Positions 1 to 10,998 of a stretch of DNA of 64,000 nt are shown here, piece by piece. The stretch is taken from assembly GCA_902799705.1 (NCBI GenBank), contig CADCBP010000014.1, positions 653 to 64,652 of the forward strand. Direction: 5' to 3'. The notes below the pieces were generated by a model. That model made no database searches. It worked only from the letters and a program-made list of their open reading frames with translations, and was not told where the DNA came from. Both the position numbers and the translations under genes were made by a program. The DNA is from an uncultured Bacteroidales bacterium. Its GTDB lineage: Bacteria > Bacteroidota > Bacteroidia > Bacteroidales > Paludibacteraceae. Each line of letters begins with the position of its first letter. The first letter of the stretch is position 1.

Positions 1-132
<132 letters not shown>

Positions 133-140
133 TTAATAAA

Positions 141-182
141 AAGCTAGTTGGCTAGTCGACTAGTAAACTAGTGAACTAGTAC
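141..182. repeat. CTAGT short tandem array
   Basis: Five copies of CTAGT in 40 bp, spaced 8-9 bp, lie between the ATPase gene and the oxidoreductase gene. The array covers the ATPase stop codon (176-178). Confidence 0.8.
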
Positions 183-1438
183 AGGAATCCGAGGAGCCAG
201 AGGGGGATCATGTTTCCTCGTCCGGTCTCGAGTTCGCCGACAGCCGTCGGACGGATGGTGTCGCGGCTGGAAGCTTTCTCCTTGACGTCGAAATAATACT
301 GGTTATCAACGATGAACATTGCCGAGCGCTCGGTTGCATTTACCTTATGCGCGCCGTGCACAAAAGTGTAGAAACACGTCTCGTACTGGTCAAGCGGCGG
401 AATGACACGTGTGAAATCCATGCGCGCCACGTTCGTGTTGTGCATATATACTTTTGTCGGCTTCATCGGGAAATTCTTATCCTCTGGATAGAGGAGGTTG
501 ATCAGACGCGAGTCCTTGAGGTACTTGATATAGTTCATCGTCGTTGCGCGACTCAGTCCAATCTCATCGGATATACTGCTGATATTGAGTGCACAAGGCG
601 TCTCTCGCATCAGGATATACAGCAGTTTGCGTAACTTATGCAGGCATGACACATCAATCTGCTTAATCATCAACACATCCACTTCCAACTGGCTGTTCAT
701 CACCTTCAGCAAGGCCGTCTCAAAACTCTTACTCTCCAGATAGGAAGGATAATATCCGTGATCGAGGTAGTCCTTGAAGTACTCGAGCGGATGAACGCGT
801 TCGCATATCTCGCGCGAAATGGAAGCATGATGACTCAATATCTCCTCCAGCGTATAGGAACGGAAACGCAAGCCTGTCTGAAGGTTCAGATATTCACGGA
901 AAGAAAAACCGCGCAAGTTATACGTGCGTGCTATGTCCTGCAGGTAATTGTTGTCCTCCTCAATCGGCATCACCGGCGTAGCGCAGAAGACAACATGCAG
1001 GTCCGGGTATTTATTATAACATCGTTTCAACTCGCGGGACCAATTCGGGTATTTGAAAATCTGGTCGAGGAACAAATACCGTCCTCCAGCCTTGACGAAC
1101 TTGCTTGCCAACTCCACTATCGAGTGTTGCGTAAAGAAGAAATCATTCAAGCTCACGTACAGGCACGGGCGCACTAATTTGGGTTTGCGGCGAGCGATCG
1201 ATCCAGCCTTCTCTCTCTCGTACTGCTCATTATAGACCTGCTCTATCTCTTTGATACGAGATAACATAAAATCTGTTTTTCCAACGCCTCGTCCTCCCTT
1301 AATAGCTATTAAGCGGTCATCCCAGTTAATCTCATCCATCAACTGGCGACGGATTGGCATAGACGCATGCGCCACGAGGAAATCGTGGGTCTGGAAGAAG
1401 GCGTCCAACATGGTTCTTCTTGGTGTTTCGTTCTCCAT
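176..1438 (-). CDS. AAA ATPase of the DUF4143 (AAA_14) type with altered Walker B
   Basis: A 420-residue protein of the large Bacteroidales family of single-gene ATPases with an N-terminal AAA_14 domain and a C-terminal DUF4143-like region; their function is mostly unknown. Walker A is GGRGVGKT (about residues 48-55). The Walker B strand is YLFLDQ (121-126), followed by KYPNWSREL, which is diagnostic of the family. Relatives normally have LDE here, so the catalytic glutamate is replaced by glutamine. The sensor-like segment reads VVFCATP where TGSS is usual. A winged-helix-like stretch (about 285-330) follows. It has its own promoter upstream. A hydrolysis-weak or inactive copy is inferred, not shown. 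Confidence 0.82.
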   Translation of the reverse strand: MENETPRRTMLDAFFQTHDFLVAHASMPIRRQLMDEINWDDRLIAIKGGRGVGKTDFMLSRIKEIEQVYNEQYEREKAGSIARRKPKLVRPCLYVSLNDFFFTQHSIVELASKFVKAGGRYLFLDQIFKYPNWSRELKRCYNKYPDLHVVFCATPVMPIEEDNNYLQDIARTYNLRGFSFREYLNLQTGLRFRSYTLEEILSHHASISREICERVHPLEYFKDYLDHGYYPSYLESKSFETALLKVMNSQLEVDVLMIKQIDVSCLHKLRKLLYILMRETPCALNISSISDEIGLSRATTMNYIKYLKDSRLINLLYPEDKNFPMKPTKVYMHNTNVARMDFTRVIPPLDQYETCFYTFVHGAHKVNATERSAMFIVDNQYYFDVKEKASSRDTIRPTAVGELETGRGNMIPLWLLGFLY

Positions 1439-1487
1439 TTTAGGTTAATTTTGCTTAGGTTTTAATCTATTTTTCTCAATTTGGGCG

Positions 1488-1518
1488 CAAAGATACGCAT
1501 TTTTTTTTAATTTTGCAA
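1488..1518 (-). promoter_or_regulatory. Bacteroidetes-type promoter of the DUF4143 ATPase
   Basis: On the minus strand a TTG at 1518-1516 is followed after 20 bp by TATCTTTG at 1495-1488, matching the Bacteroidota housekeeping promoter (TTTG, 19-21 bp, TAnnTTTG). Confidence 0.7.
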
Positions 1519-1539
1519 TACTTACCTTACATTTTTTGC

Positions 1540-1572
1540 AAAAAAATGAGGGACTAACCGTTGTAGTCCCCC
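1540..1572 (-). terminator. Intrinsic terminator of the ferredoxin gene
   Basis: A perfect 7-bp stem (1550-1556 with 1564-1570) and 7-nt loop; in minus-strand sense it is followed by TCATTTTTTTT. It lies about 45 bp beyond the ferredoxin stop. Confidence 0.7.
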
Positions 1573-1616
1573 AAAATTACACATTTTTTGTTTAAAAATG
1601 CACCTTTTCGCATACC

Positions 1617-1781
1617 TTAGAGGCTGATTGCTCCCGTCGGGCAAACGTCAGCACATGTTCCGCACTCTGCGCATACCTCCGGATCGATGGAGTAATGTTC
1701 ACCCTCATGAATAGCTCCTAACGGACATTCATCAATACATGTGCCGCATGCAATACAGTCGTTTGAAATTTTGTAAGCCAT
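1617..1781 (-). CDS. Small 2[4Fe-4S] ferredoxin
   Basis: A 54-residue clostridial-type ferredoxin. Two cluster-binding motifs are complete: CIACGTCIDECP near the N-terminus and CAECGTCADVCP near the C-terminus, that is, two CxxCxxCxxxCP sets. It is a soluble low-potential electron carrier that plausibly serves the pyruvate:ferredoxin oxidoreductase encoded nearby. The start is the only ATG, at 1781. It is monocistronic: an upstream TAnnTTTG promoter and a downstream hairpin terminator bracket it. Length and composition are typical, so the call is firm. Confidence 0.95.
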   Translation of the reverse strand: MAYKISNDCIACGTCIDECPLGAIHEGEHYSIDPEVCAECGTCADVCPTGAISL

Positions 1782-1944
1782 AGTTTTATATATTATTTTA
1801 GATTAAAGATCGTTTCTCTTCGTTCACTCAAAGACCGTTCACTCCGTTCTCTAAAAGAATAAGGACTTGTTACTATCCGTCGAATCATTTTTGTCTTTAG
1901 TCTTTTAGCGAAGCGGTCCTTCTTCCTTATTCCAATTTTCGCTG

Positions 1945-1976
1945 CAAAGGTACAACAAAAAATCGAGACTACCAAA
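1945..1976 (-). promoter_or_regulatory. Promoter of the ferredoxin gene
   Basis: Minus-strand TTTG (1976-1973), 20 bp, then TACCTTTG (1952-1945). This implies a leader of roughly 160 nt before the ATG at 1781. The leader (1782-1940) holds imperfect CGTTCACTC repeats and no convincing ORF. Confidence 0.7.
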
Positions 1977-2028
1977 TTTTAGGGATAAAAAATTAAAAAA
2001 TTAAAAATTAAGAAGTAAAAATCAAGAA

Positions 2029-2658
2029 TTATTTTCTCTTCTTCACGGTAGCTAATGCGGCCATCAGCTGTGCATTCGGACCTGTCAACTCTTTGTCTGT
2101 CAGTCCTTTACGTTTGGCGTAGGTAGTCCAGTCTTTTGCTCCTCCCGTTGAAACCGGCATCCCTAATTGCAGGTAATGGCAGTAGGCGATACCGAGGGCG
2201 TCCGTGGCATCGAGCTTTTTCGGCATTTCTTCATCGGGAATATGCAAGAAACGCTGCAACATTCCTGCTACCTGTTGCTTCGTTGAGTGTCCGTTCCCCG
2301 TAATCGCCATCTTAATCTTCATCGGCGAATACTCATAAATGGGGACATCCTTACTCAGCGCCGCTGCGATTGCAACTCCTTGCGCATGGACAATTTTAAT
2401 CATCGTCTGAGGGTTCTTATCCACAAACTGTGTCTCAATCGCCAGACAACTCGGCTTATACTTGTCAATAATCTCCTGCAGAAAGAAAAACTCCTTCTGT
2501 AAACGCGGATACTGACCTTCGAGTTTATGCACATCGTACGCACCGAACTCCAGTATCTCCACCTGCTGACCGATTGTATGCAACACAGCATAACCCATAT
2601 ACAGCGTACCAGGGTCCACACCTAAGATAATATGTTCTCGATTGAGAGTGTCTTGCAT
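2029..2658 (-). CDS. ruvC: Crossover junction endodeoxyribonuclease RuvC
   Basis: A 209-residue Holliday-junction resolvase. It cuts four-way junctions in the RuvABC pathway of recombinational repair. Catalytic acidic residues are visible in the family context: the first Asp in ILGVDPGT, the Glu in LAIETQF, and the Asp residues in LDATDALGIAYCH. It carries a C-terminal tail of about 30 residues beyond the core, common in Bacteroidota. It is the last gene of a minus-strand set after ftsB/divIC and a small membrane protein, with a 127-bp gap before it. An AAAAATTA-like array follows its stop codon. Confidence 0.95.
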   Translation of the reverse strand: MQDTLNREHIILGVDPGTLYMGYAVLHTIGQQVEILEFGAYDVHKLEGQYPRLQKEFFFLQEIIDKYKPSCLAIETQFVDKNPQTMIKIVHAQGVAIAAALSKDVPIYEYSPMKIKMAITGNGHSTKQQVAGMLQRFLHIPDEEMPKKLDATDALGIAYCHYLQLGMPVSTGGAKDWTTYAKRKGLTDKELTGPNAQLMAALATVKKRK

Positions 2659-2755
2659 TTCGTATGAATATCGATATTAAAACACATGACTACCATATAT
2701 TCGCCACAGGATCACCATAGGATGAATAGGAATTTTTGCATCTTTGTGCTCATAT

Positions 2756-2780
2756 ACTATATATACTACGTATATATACT
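2756..2780. repeat. 25-bp AT-rich inverted repeat
   Basis: Arms of 11 bp around TAC: ACTATATATAC and GTATATATACT (2 mismatched positions at the arm ends). It lies between the small membrane protein gene and ruvC. A related 11-3-11 palindrome occurs at 20665-20689. Confidence 0.6.
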
Positions 2781-2785
2781 TTTTA

Positions 2786-2947
2786 TTAATCTTTCTCGTG
2801 GTTGCGGACGAAGCCGCGGATGATGACGATAACAGCACCGGCGATGAGCATGTAGTCTGCCCAAGGTTCAATCTTCGCAATACTCAGTCCGGCTCCAACC
2901 GCAAGTATTACCGCCCCCACAATCAATATAATCGTAGATTTTTTCAT
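2786..2947 (-). CDS. Small two-helix membrane protein next to FtsB/DivIC
   Basis: A 53-residue protein with two hydrophobic segments: residues 5-23 (IILIVGAVILAVGAGLSI) and about 31-46 (DYMLIAGAVIVIIRGF), ending in a charged RNHEKD tail. I do not recognise a named family. The gene starts 6 bp after the ftsB/divIC stop, so the two are almost certainly co-transcribed and probably co-translated. A role with the divisome at the inner membrane is inferred only from this position. Codon structure and clean hydrophobic pattern support it as real. Confidence 0.75.
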   Translation of the reverse strand: MKKSTIILIVGAVILAVGAGLSIAKIEPWADYMLIAGAVIVIIRGFVRNHEKD

Positions 2948-2952
2948 ATATT

Positions 2953-3252
2953 CTATTCCTCGATGAGGAAAATCTCTTCGTCTGCGTTATGCATGTAATA
3001 ATGTTCGCGCGCATAGCGCTCCAAACTGTCCTTATTATGCAGCAACAAAATCTCCCGTTGCGCTTCATCCGTCGCCTTTCGATACATGTCACGCTGTTCC
3101 TCCATCTGGCGTATCTCGCGATGACGGCGGACAAAACGGACCAGACTCTGGTCACCGATGAACAGAAACACCGTCAAAAAGAGCAGAATGGTCACGACAT
3201 ATTTGCCCCATTTGCGCACTTGGATATATGTCCAAAACTCAGAAATTTTCAT
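2953..3252 (-). CDS. Septum formation initiator, FtsB/DivIC family
   Basis: A 99-residue bitopic membrane protein of the divisome. A short cytoplasmic N-terminus is followed by one membrane helix at about residues 19-33 (YVVTILLFLTVFLFIG), then a heptad-rich coiled coil (about 38-75: RRHREIRQMEEQRDMYRKA) and a tail with YAREHYYMHNADEEIF, the family signature around the conserved ARE segment. FtsB/DivIC links FtsL and FtsQ and activates septal peptidoglycan synthesis. It is the first gene of the ftsB, small membrane protein, ruvC set and has its own promoter, divergent from the nuclease gene. Confidence 0.9.
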   Translation of the reverse strand: MKISEFWTYIQVRKWGKYVVTILLFLTVFLFIGDQSLVRFVRRHREIRQMEEQRDMYRKATDEAQREILLLHNKDSLERYAREHYYMHNADEEIFLIEE

Positions 3253-3271
3253 TTCTATTCAAAATTCGCTG

Positions 3272-3302
3272 CAAAGTTACATTTTTTTTTGGACATATCA
3301 AA
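3272..3302 (-). promoter_or_regulatory. Promoter of the ftsB/divIC set
   Basis: Minus-strand TTTG (3302-3299), 19 bp, TAACTTTG (3279-3272). It overlaps the divergent promoter of the nuclease gene. Confidence 0.7.
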
Positions 3303-3319
3303 ATTTTTTTATATCTTTG
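3288..3319 (+). promoter_or_regulatory. Promoter of the secreted nuclease-like gene
   Basis: TTTG (3288-3291), 20 bp, TATCTTTG (3312-3319). The translation start at 3345 fits a short leader and excludes an ATG at 3228, which lies upstream of this promoter. Confidence 0.7.
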
Positions 3320-3344
3320 CGCCCAAATTGATATAATTATATAC

Positions 3345-6982
<3,638 letters not shown>

Positions 6983-6994
6983 TAAAATGATGAA

Positions 6995-7543
6995 ATGATG
7001 AAACTGAAACAATATATTTTTGATTACCTGCGTAAGAAAATGCCGGAACGCTCTGCGCGCTTCCCCCATTTGGACCAACCGCTCAAGATCATCATCCTCT
7101 ACGAGAGTGACGTACTCGAACGAAATGACAACATAAAGACCATCCGCCAGGAACTTCTCCGGCGACAGATGGATGTCACCATGTGGGGATTTGTTGAGAA
7201 AAAAGAAATCAACACCCTTATTCTCCCGCAAAGCCGCATCCTTGGGTTGAGCGATTATAACCTGCTCGGCAAACCTCGAGAAGACGTAATCAGAGACCTG
7301 CAGACAGAACACTACGACCTGCTCATCGACCTCACCACTCGTCCTCTTCTGGCCTTGCGATACCTTGCCCTCTACACTGATGCGGACTTCAAAGTGGGCA
7401 TGAACCTCGGAGAAGGTATTCACGACATGCTTCTCTCCCTACCTGGCTTCACTCCCGAGCAAGGCGAAGAAGCGGCTATCGAAGCCTCATGGCTCTTTAA
7501 CCAAATCATGGAATATCTCACCACAATCAAGTCTAACGATTAA
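6995..7543 (+). CDS. Conserved hypothetical protein between ligA and dapA
   Basis: A 182-residue protein, predicted soluble and cytoplasmic; no signal peptide or membrane helix is visible. I recall proteins of this kind next to ligA/dapA in other Bacteroidales but cannot name a function (possibly the DUF6913 family, low certainty). Recognisable segments are IIILYESDVLE, then VTMWGFVEKKEIN and YDLLIDLTTRPLLALRYLAL, a Rossmann-like alternation of strands and helices. The start lies inside an AAATGATG repeat 12 bp after the ligA stop; ATG at 6995 or 6998 are both possible. It is co-transcribed with ligA and dapA. Confidence 0.75.
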   Translation: MMKLKQYIFDYLRKKMPERSARFPHLDQPLKIIILYESDVLERNDNIKTIRQELLRRQMDVTMWGFVEKKEINTLILPQSRILGLSDYNLLGKPREDVIRDLQTEHYDLLIDLTTRPLLALRYLALYTDADFKVGMNLGEGIHDMLLSLPGFTPEQGEEAAIEASWLFNQIMEYLTTIKSND

Positions 7544-7544
7544 C

Positions 7545-8483
7545 ATGAAAGGGGAAAGGGAAATGAAAGGTGACAGTATAAAAGGTTTAGGTACTGCGCT
7601 TATCACACCGTTTAAAGCGGACGGCAGTATTGACTACGAAGCCATCGCGCACATACTCGACACCCAACTCACAGGATATGTTGATTATCTCGTCGTGCTC
7701 GGTACAACCGGAGAAGCAGCTACCCTCACCTGCGAGGAGAAACGTGAAGTACGCCGCTTCATCGTGGATTATATCCGCAATCATCCTGTCTCCTCCCTTG
7801 AGGGGAGGTCGGGAAGGGTTCTTCCCCTCGTTCTCGGCGTCGGAGGAAACAACACTGCCGCTGTTTGTGCCGAGTTAGCGGCCTTGAAGGATGAACTCAC
7901 GGAGAACTTTACAGCAATCCTTTCCGTATGTCCATACTATAACAAGCCGAATCAAGAAGGACTATACCAACACTTCTGCGCGGTTGCAGAGGCAAGTCCC
8001 ATTCCCGTTATATTATATAACGTACCCGGGCGCACGGGCGTGAACCTGCTTCCGGAGACGGTCATGCGTATCTATAATGCCCACCCCGACAAGATCCTCG
8101 GCATCAAAGAAGCAAGCGGTAATATAGAGCAGATAAAACACTTGATAGAGCTATCAGCCATCAGCCGTCAGCCGTCGGAATTTCTTGTTATTAGCGGTGA
8201 CGATGCCCTTGCATGCGAGGTGATGGCGGCTGGTGGCGCAGGACTCATTTCCGTCGCTTCGAACGCTTTTCCAGAAGACTTCTGGCACATCGTACACGAC
8301 CAAGATGCTGCGCTGCAAGCGCGTTATACCGAGACCATTCGTCTGCTCTTTGCCGAAGGCAATCCAGTAGGAATAAAAGCCGTATTGGCGAACAAGGGAC
8401 TCATCGGAAACAACCTCCGTCTCCCACTCGTCCCTGCCAGCCCCGAACTCCGGCGCCAATTCGCATCAATACACGAAATATAA
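7545..8483 (+). CDS. dapA: 4-hydroxy-tetrahydrodipicolinate synthase DapA
   Basis: A 312-residue aldolase-superfamily enzyme that condenses pyruvate with aspartate semialdehyde in lysine and diaminopimelate synthesis. Motifs: GTGTTGEAATL-type loop (LGTTGEAATLTCEEK), the YYNKPNQEG tyrosine motif, and the Schiff-base lysine in ILGIKEASGN. Two insertions come from repeats: a palindromic element (read as HPVSSLEGRSGRVLP) and an ATCAGCC array (read as LSAISRQPSEF). The N-terminus is uncertain: ATG at 7545 lies in a GAAAGGG repeat, and ATG at 7563 gives a more usual start (MKGDSIKGLGTALITPF). Its stop abuts the convergent flavodoxin stop with no spacer. Confidence 0.95.
   Translation: MKGEREMKGDSIKGLGTALITPFKADGSIDYEAIAHILDTQLTGYVDYLVVLGTTGEAATLTCEEKREVRRFIVDYIRNHPVSSLEGRSGRVLPLVLGVGGNNTAAVCAELAALKDELTENFTAILSVCPYYNKPNQEGLYQHFCAVAEASPIPVILYNVPGRTGVNLLPETVMRIYNAHPDKILGIKEASGNIEQIKHLIELSAISRQPSEFLVISGDDALACEVMAAGGAGLISVASNAFPEDFWHIVHDQDAALQARYTETIRLLFAEGNPVGIKAVLANKGLIGNNLRLPLVPASPELRRQFASIHEI
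7784..7828. repeat. C/G-rich palindromic element, copy B (inside dapA)
   Basis: On the minus strand it shares the core TCCCCTCAAGGGAGG with the ligA copy, with the flanking CCCG and AGA bases also kept. In dapA it encodes an insertion absent from typical DapA proteins. Confidence 0.7.
8153..8176 (+). repeat. Heptamer array inside dapA
   Basis: ATCAGCC, ATCAGCC, GTCAGCC, GTC: three and a half 7-bp units, in frame. Confidence 0.85.
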
Positions 8484-8975
8484 CTATTGCTTGTTTAGCA
8501 ACAATCCTTTCCGCCACTTGAGAGACGGATAAGTCTTTTTCAGATATGCCTCGGCTTCCTCAATGCCACTGCTACCACTTGTAGCAAAGGGGATGAGCGT
8601 CTTGCCTTCTAACTGAGGCTCGTTGTTGTCCAACCATGAATTAATGATTCGCGGGCATATTCCCCACCATATCGGGAAACCGACATAGATAGTGTCGTAG
8701 GGGGTGATGTTTGTGCAGCGCTTAATCATCGGACGCTCTTCCGGGTCGTTCATCTCAATTGAAGAGCGTGACTTCGAATTGCGCCAATCGAGGTCTTCCG
8801 CCGTGTACTTCTCTGCCGGCTCTATCTCCCATAAAACAGCGTTGTGCTGCTTCGCCAATCTGGCGGCAGCTGCTTTGGTCGTACCCGTAGCGGAGAAATA
8901 CGCCACTAAAGTCTTTGCATTCATAGGAGTCATCATTGCGGCACATACAAGTGCCAGAACCATTCGTTTCATCAT
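8484..8975 (-). CDS. Exported flavodoxin-like protein
   Basis: A 163-residue flavodoxin-fold protein. Residues 1-20 look like a signal peptide (MKRMVLALVCAAMMTPMNA). The FMN phosphate-binding loop is YFSATGTTKAAA (about 26-37); the DTIYVGFPIWWGICPRI segment around 93-109 is the typical 50s/90s flavodoxin_4 signature found in Bacteroidales periplasmic flavodoxins. The role is electron transfer, perhaps in quinone or protein-thiol reduction at the membrane (inference). It is followed on the same strand, upstream, by the MalY-type gene 12 bp away, so the two form an operon with the lyase first. Confidence 0.88.
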   Translation of the reverse strand: MMKRMVLALVCAAMMTPMNAKTLVAYFSATGTTKAAAARLAKQHNAVLWEIEPAEKYTAEDLDWRNSKSRSSIEMNDPEERPMIKRCTNITPYDTIYVGFPIWWGICPRIINSWLDNNEPQLEGKTLIPFATSGSSGIEEAEAYLKKTYPSLKWRKGLLLNKQ

Positions 8976-8987
8976 TTTGTGGTATGT

Positions 8988-10124
8988 TTATATGTGGTTA
9001 CTCATCCGAAGCAAGTGCTGCAGCGCCTCTGTAAGGATTTCCCGTGAGGTGGCAAGATTGATGCGTATGTATCCAGTTGCGCCGTACATCTCCGATGGAT
9101 TGAAGAGCACTTTCTCCTGCTCTGCAAGCCGGTGACAGAATTCTTCTGTAGAGAGACCTGAAGCCGATACATTCACCCATGCCAGATAGGTGCCTTCCTC
9201 TTTAGTTACGGAGAATAAAGGCAACTGCTCGCGAATGAACCGGCAAACATACAGATAGTTGTTGTAAACGAGTTGTTGCAACTCATCCAACCATTGTCCG
9301 CTCTCGTTGTATGCAGCCATTAACGCTTCAACGCCGAACGGGTTCATTTCACCCACCTCGTGTATGTTCACAGCACGGTCGATACGCGCATATACAGTCT
9401 CATCCGGCACAAAGATATTCGCACAATGCAGACCGGCTAAGTTAAACGCTTTCGACGGAGAAGTGCACACGCAGTAATCTTTCGTGTGGGCTACTGTTGC
9501 GTATGGCGTATATGCTATTCCGGGGAAAGTGAACTCGCAATGGATCTCGTCAGAAATAACAAACACACCGTGCCGCTCACAAATAACAGCCATCCGCTCC
9601 AGTTCACTCCGCGTCCACACACGCCCCGTAGGGTTATGAGGATTGCAAAGAAGGAATATTTTCGCCTGTTGCACTTGCTGCTCAAACTGCTCCCAGTCCA
9701 CCTCGTAATGATGGTCGATTACCTTCAACGGACTGGCCAGCAGACGGCATTCCATATTCTCCAGACAGGAGAAGAAACAGTTGTATGCCGGAGTTTGCAG
9801 CACGACGCTGTCACCAGGCTGTATCATTGCCTTCAGAATGGCAGATATTGCAGCGACGACACTGGTCGTATAAATAATCTGCTCGCGCGTAATGCCGTAC
9901 CATCCGTGCCGGCGGGCAAACCAAGATGAGATTGCAGCATAATATGCTTGTGGCACATACTCGTACCCGAATACGCCATGGTCTAATCGGCGTTGCATGG
10001 CTTCAAGGATAGGCGGAGCGGCTTTGAAATCCATATCAGCCACCCATAACGGCAATAAACCGCGGGATTCATCCGAGTCCCATTTGACACAATTAGTGTT
10101 TCGACGATTGATATACTCTATCAT
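8988..10124 (-). CDS. PLP-dependent MalY/PatB-type aminotransferase (cystathionine beta-lyase)
   Basis: A 378-residue fold-type I PLP enzyme. The N-terminal NCVKWDS and LPLWVADMDFKAAPPILEA segments are hallmark MalY/PatB sequences. The internal-aldimine lysine is in SPSKAFNLAGLHCAN; the PLP-contacting CNPHNPTGRVW and SDEIHCEF motifs are present. Such enzymes cleave cystathionine or cysteine conjugates to a thiol, pyruvate and ammonia. The distinction from a true aminotransferase cannot be made from sequence alone. It heads a two-gene operon with the exported flavodoxin and has a clear promoter immediately upstream. Confidence 0.92.
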   Translation of the reverse strand: MIEYINRRNTNCVKWDSDESRGLLPLWVADMDFKAAPPILEAMQRRLDHGVFGYEYVPQAYYAAISSWFARRHGWYGITREQIIYTTSVVAAISAILKAMIQPGDSVVLQTPAYNCFFSCLENMECRLLASPLKVIDHHYEVDWEQFEQQVQQAKIFLLCNPHNPTGRVWTRSELERMAVICERHGVFVISDEIHCEFTFPGIAYTPYATVAHTKDYCVCTSPSKAFNLAGLHCANIFVPDETVYARIDRAVNIHEVGEMNPFGVEALMAAYNESGQWLDELQQLVYNNYLYVCRFIREQLPLFSVTKEEGTYLAWVNVSASGLSTEEFCHRLAEQEKVLFNPSEMYGATGYIRINLATSREILTEALQHLLRMSNHI

Positions 10125-10144
10125 TGTTCATTCCTTTTGGCTTG

Positions 10145-10176
10145 CAAAGGTACAAATAATTTCTGAATTATACAAA
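10145..10176 (-). promoter_or_regulatory. Promoter of the MalY-type lyase
   Basis: Minus-strand TTTG (10176-10173), 20 bp, TACCTTTG (10152-10145), about 20 bp before the ATG. Confidence 0.7.
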
Positions 10177-10260
10177 TAAATCTTGATTTTTCTAAGCGGG
10201 ATAGGCGGAAATTATACAAAGGTGCCGGTTTGACAAGACAATCGGCCAACTGTGACAAAT

Positions 10261-10297
10261 TGTCCACCTTCAGCCATTTTGGCACTTATTGTGGACA
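10261..10297. promoter_or_regulatory. Inverted repeat upstream of hsp20, possible activator site
   Basis: TGTCCAC at 10261-10267 and GTGGACA at 10291-10297 form a perfect inverted repeat with a 23-bp spacer, centred about 66 bp before the expected start of the sigma-54-type promoter. Two CATTTTGGCA copies (10275-10284, 10296-10305) lie in and next to it. Confidence 0.5.
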
Positions 10298-10318
10298 TTT
10301 TGGCAGGGATCTTACTGT

Positions 10319-10333
10319 TGGCACAGAACTTGC
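10319..10333 (+). promoter_or_regulatory. Sigma-54-type promoter (-24/-12) of hsp20
   Basis: TGGCACAGAACTTGC fits the consensus TGGCAC-N5-TTGC exactly, with the invariant GG and GC doublets 12 bp apart. No TAnnTTTG promoter was found in the 296-bp gap before hsp20. Confidence 0.65.
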
Positions 10334-10346
10334 CATATACAATGTG

Positions 10347-10392
10347 AAAACGCAAAACGCAACTACGCTACAACGCAACTACGCAGACTACG
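10347..10392 (+). repeat. Short tandem array in the hsp20 leader
   Basis: AAAACGC twice, then 8-bp units of the type CGCAACTA (10358-10389). With the predicted start near 10345 the array would form the first part of the 5' untranslated region. Confidence 0.7.
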
Positions 10393-10421
10393 TTAAGATT
10401 GTTTAACTTAATTTAGGAGAA

Positions 10422-10874
10422 ATGATTATGAAACCTGCAATGTATCGTAGAAACACTTGGTTGCCGACTAACGGATGGTTCCCCACCGTATTCGACGAGT
10501 TTTTGGACAATGACATGCTGAACACCGCGAGCAACGTCGCTCCTTCGGTTAACGTCAAAGAATCCGAGCAAGGCTATGTTGTCGAACTGGCTGCGCCGGG
10601 CGTCAAGAAAGAGTACTGCCGCGTTCACGTGGATGAAGATCACAATTTGTGCGTTGCCATCGAGAATAAGTTCGAGCACAAAGAGGAAGATAAGCATGCC
10701 CACTATCTCCGCCGCGAGTTCGCTTACACCAACTTCGAACAGAAATACACGCTGCCGGACAATGTGGATGAAGCGAAGATTTGCGCAAAGGTCGAAGATG
10801 GTATCCTGACTATCGAGTTGCCGAAGATCAAACGCGAGGAAGGCAAAACAGAACGTCAAATCGCCATCTCATAA
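10422..10874 (+). CDS. Hsp20/alpha-crystallin small heat-shock protein
   Basis: A 150-residue small heat-shock protein. After an N-terminal WLPTNGWFPTVFDEFLDN segment it has the alpha-crystallin beta-sandwich: PSVNVKESEQGYVVELAAPGVKKE (about 45-68), the YLRREFAYTNFEQKYTLPDNVD segment and the conserved ...KVEDGILTIELPK motif. A short C-terminal extension follows. It acts as an ATP-independent holdase that binds unfolding proteins in the cytoplasm. The gene is monocistronic with a hairpin terminator. The likely control by sigma-54 rather than the housekeeping factor is the odd point. Starts at 10422 or at ATG 10428 are both possible. Confidence 0.95.
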   Translation: MIMKPAMYRRNTWLPTNGWFPTVFDEFLDNDMLNTASNVAPSVNVKESEQGYVVELAAPGVKKEYCRVHVDEDHNLCVAIENKFEHKEEDKHAHYLRREFAYTNFEQKYTLPDNVDEAKICAKVEDGILTIELPKIKREEGKTERQIAIS

Positions 10875-10894
10875 TCGCGACTTGTCGCTAAAGG

Positions 10895-10922
10895 AAAAGG
10901 AGCTTGACGGCTCCTTTTTTCG
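10895..10922 (+). terminator. Intrinsic terminator of hsp20
   Basis: AAAAGGAGC pairs with GCTCCTTTT around a 6-nt loop, followed by a T run. Confidence 0.85.
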
Positions 10923-10941
10923 TTCTCTAAAGTAAAAAATA

Positions 10942-10973
10942 TTTGCATATATCAAAAAAAAGCAGTACTTTTG
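10942..10973 (+). promoter_or_regulatory. Promoter of the S9 peptidase gene
   Basis: TTTG (10942-10945), 20 bp, TACTTTTG (10966-10973), 26 bp before the ATG. Confidence 0.7.
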
Positions 10974-10998
10974 CAGCCGCATTCATTATATTACAAAT

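Noticed and set aside
1793..1975. 60-codon minus-strand reading frame upstream of ferredoxin
   Set aside because: It starts at the promoter and ends in the ferredoxin leader; composition is not protein-like.
10280..10294. Second sigma-54-like site (TTGGCACTTATTGTGG)
   Set aside because: The GC doublet at the -12 position is missing (GG instead), so the spacing rule is not met.
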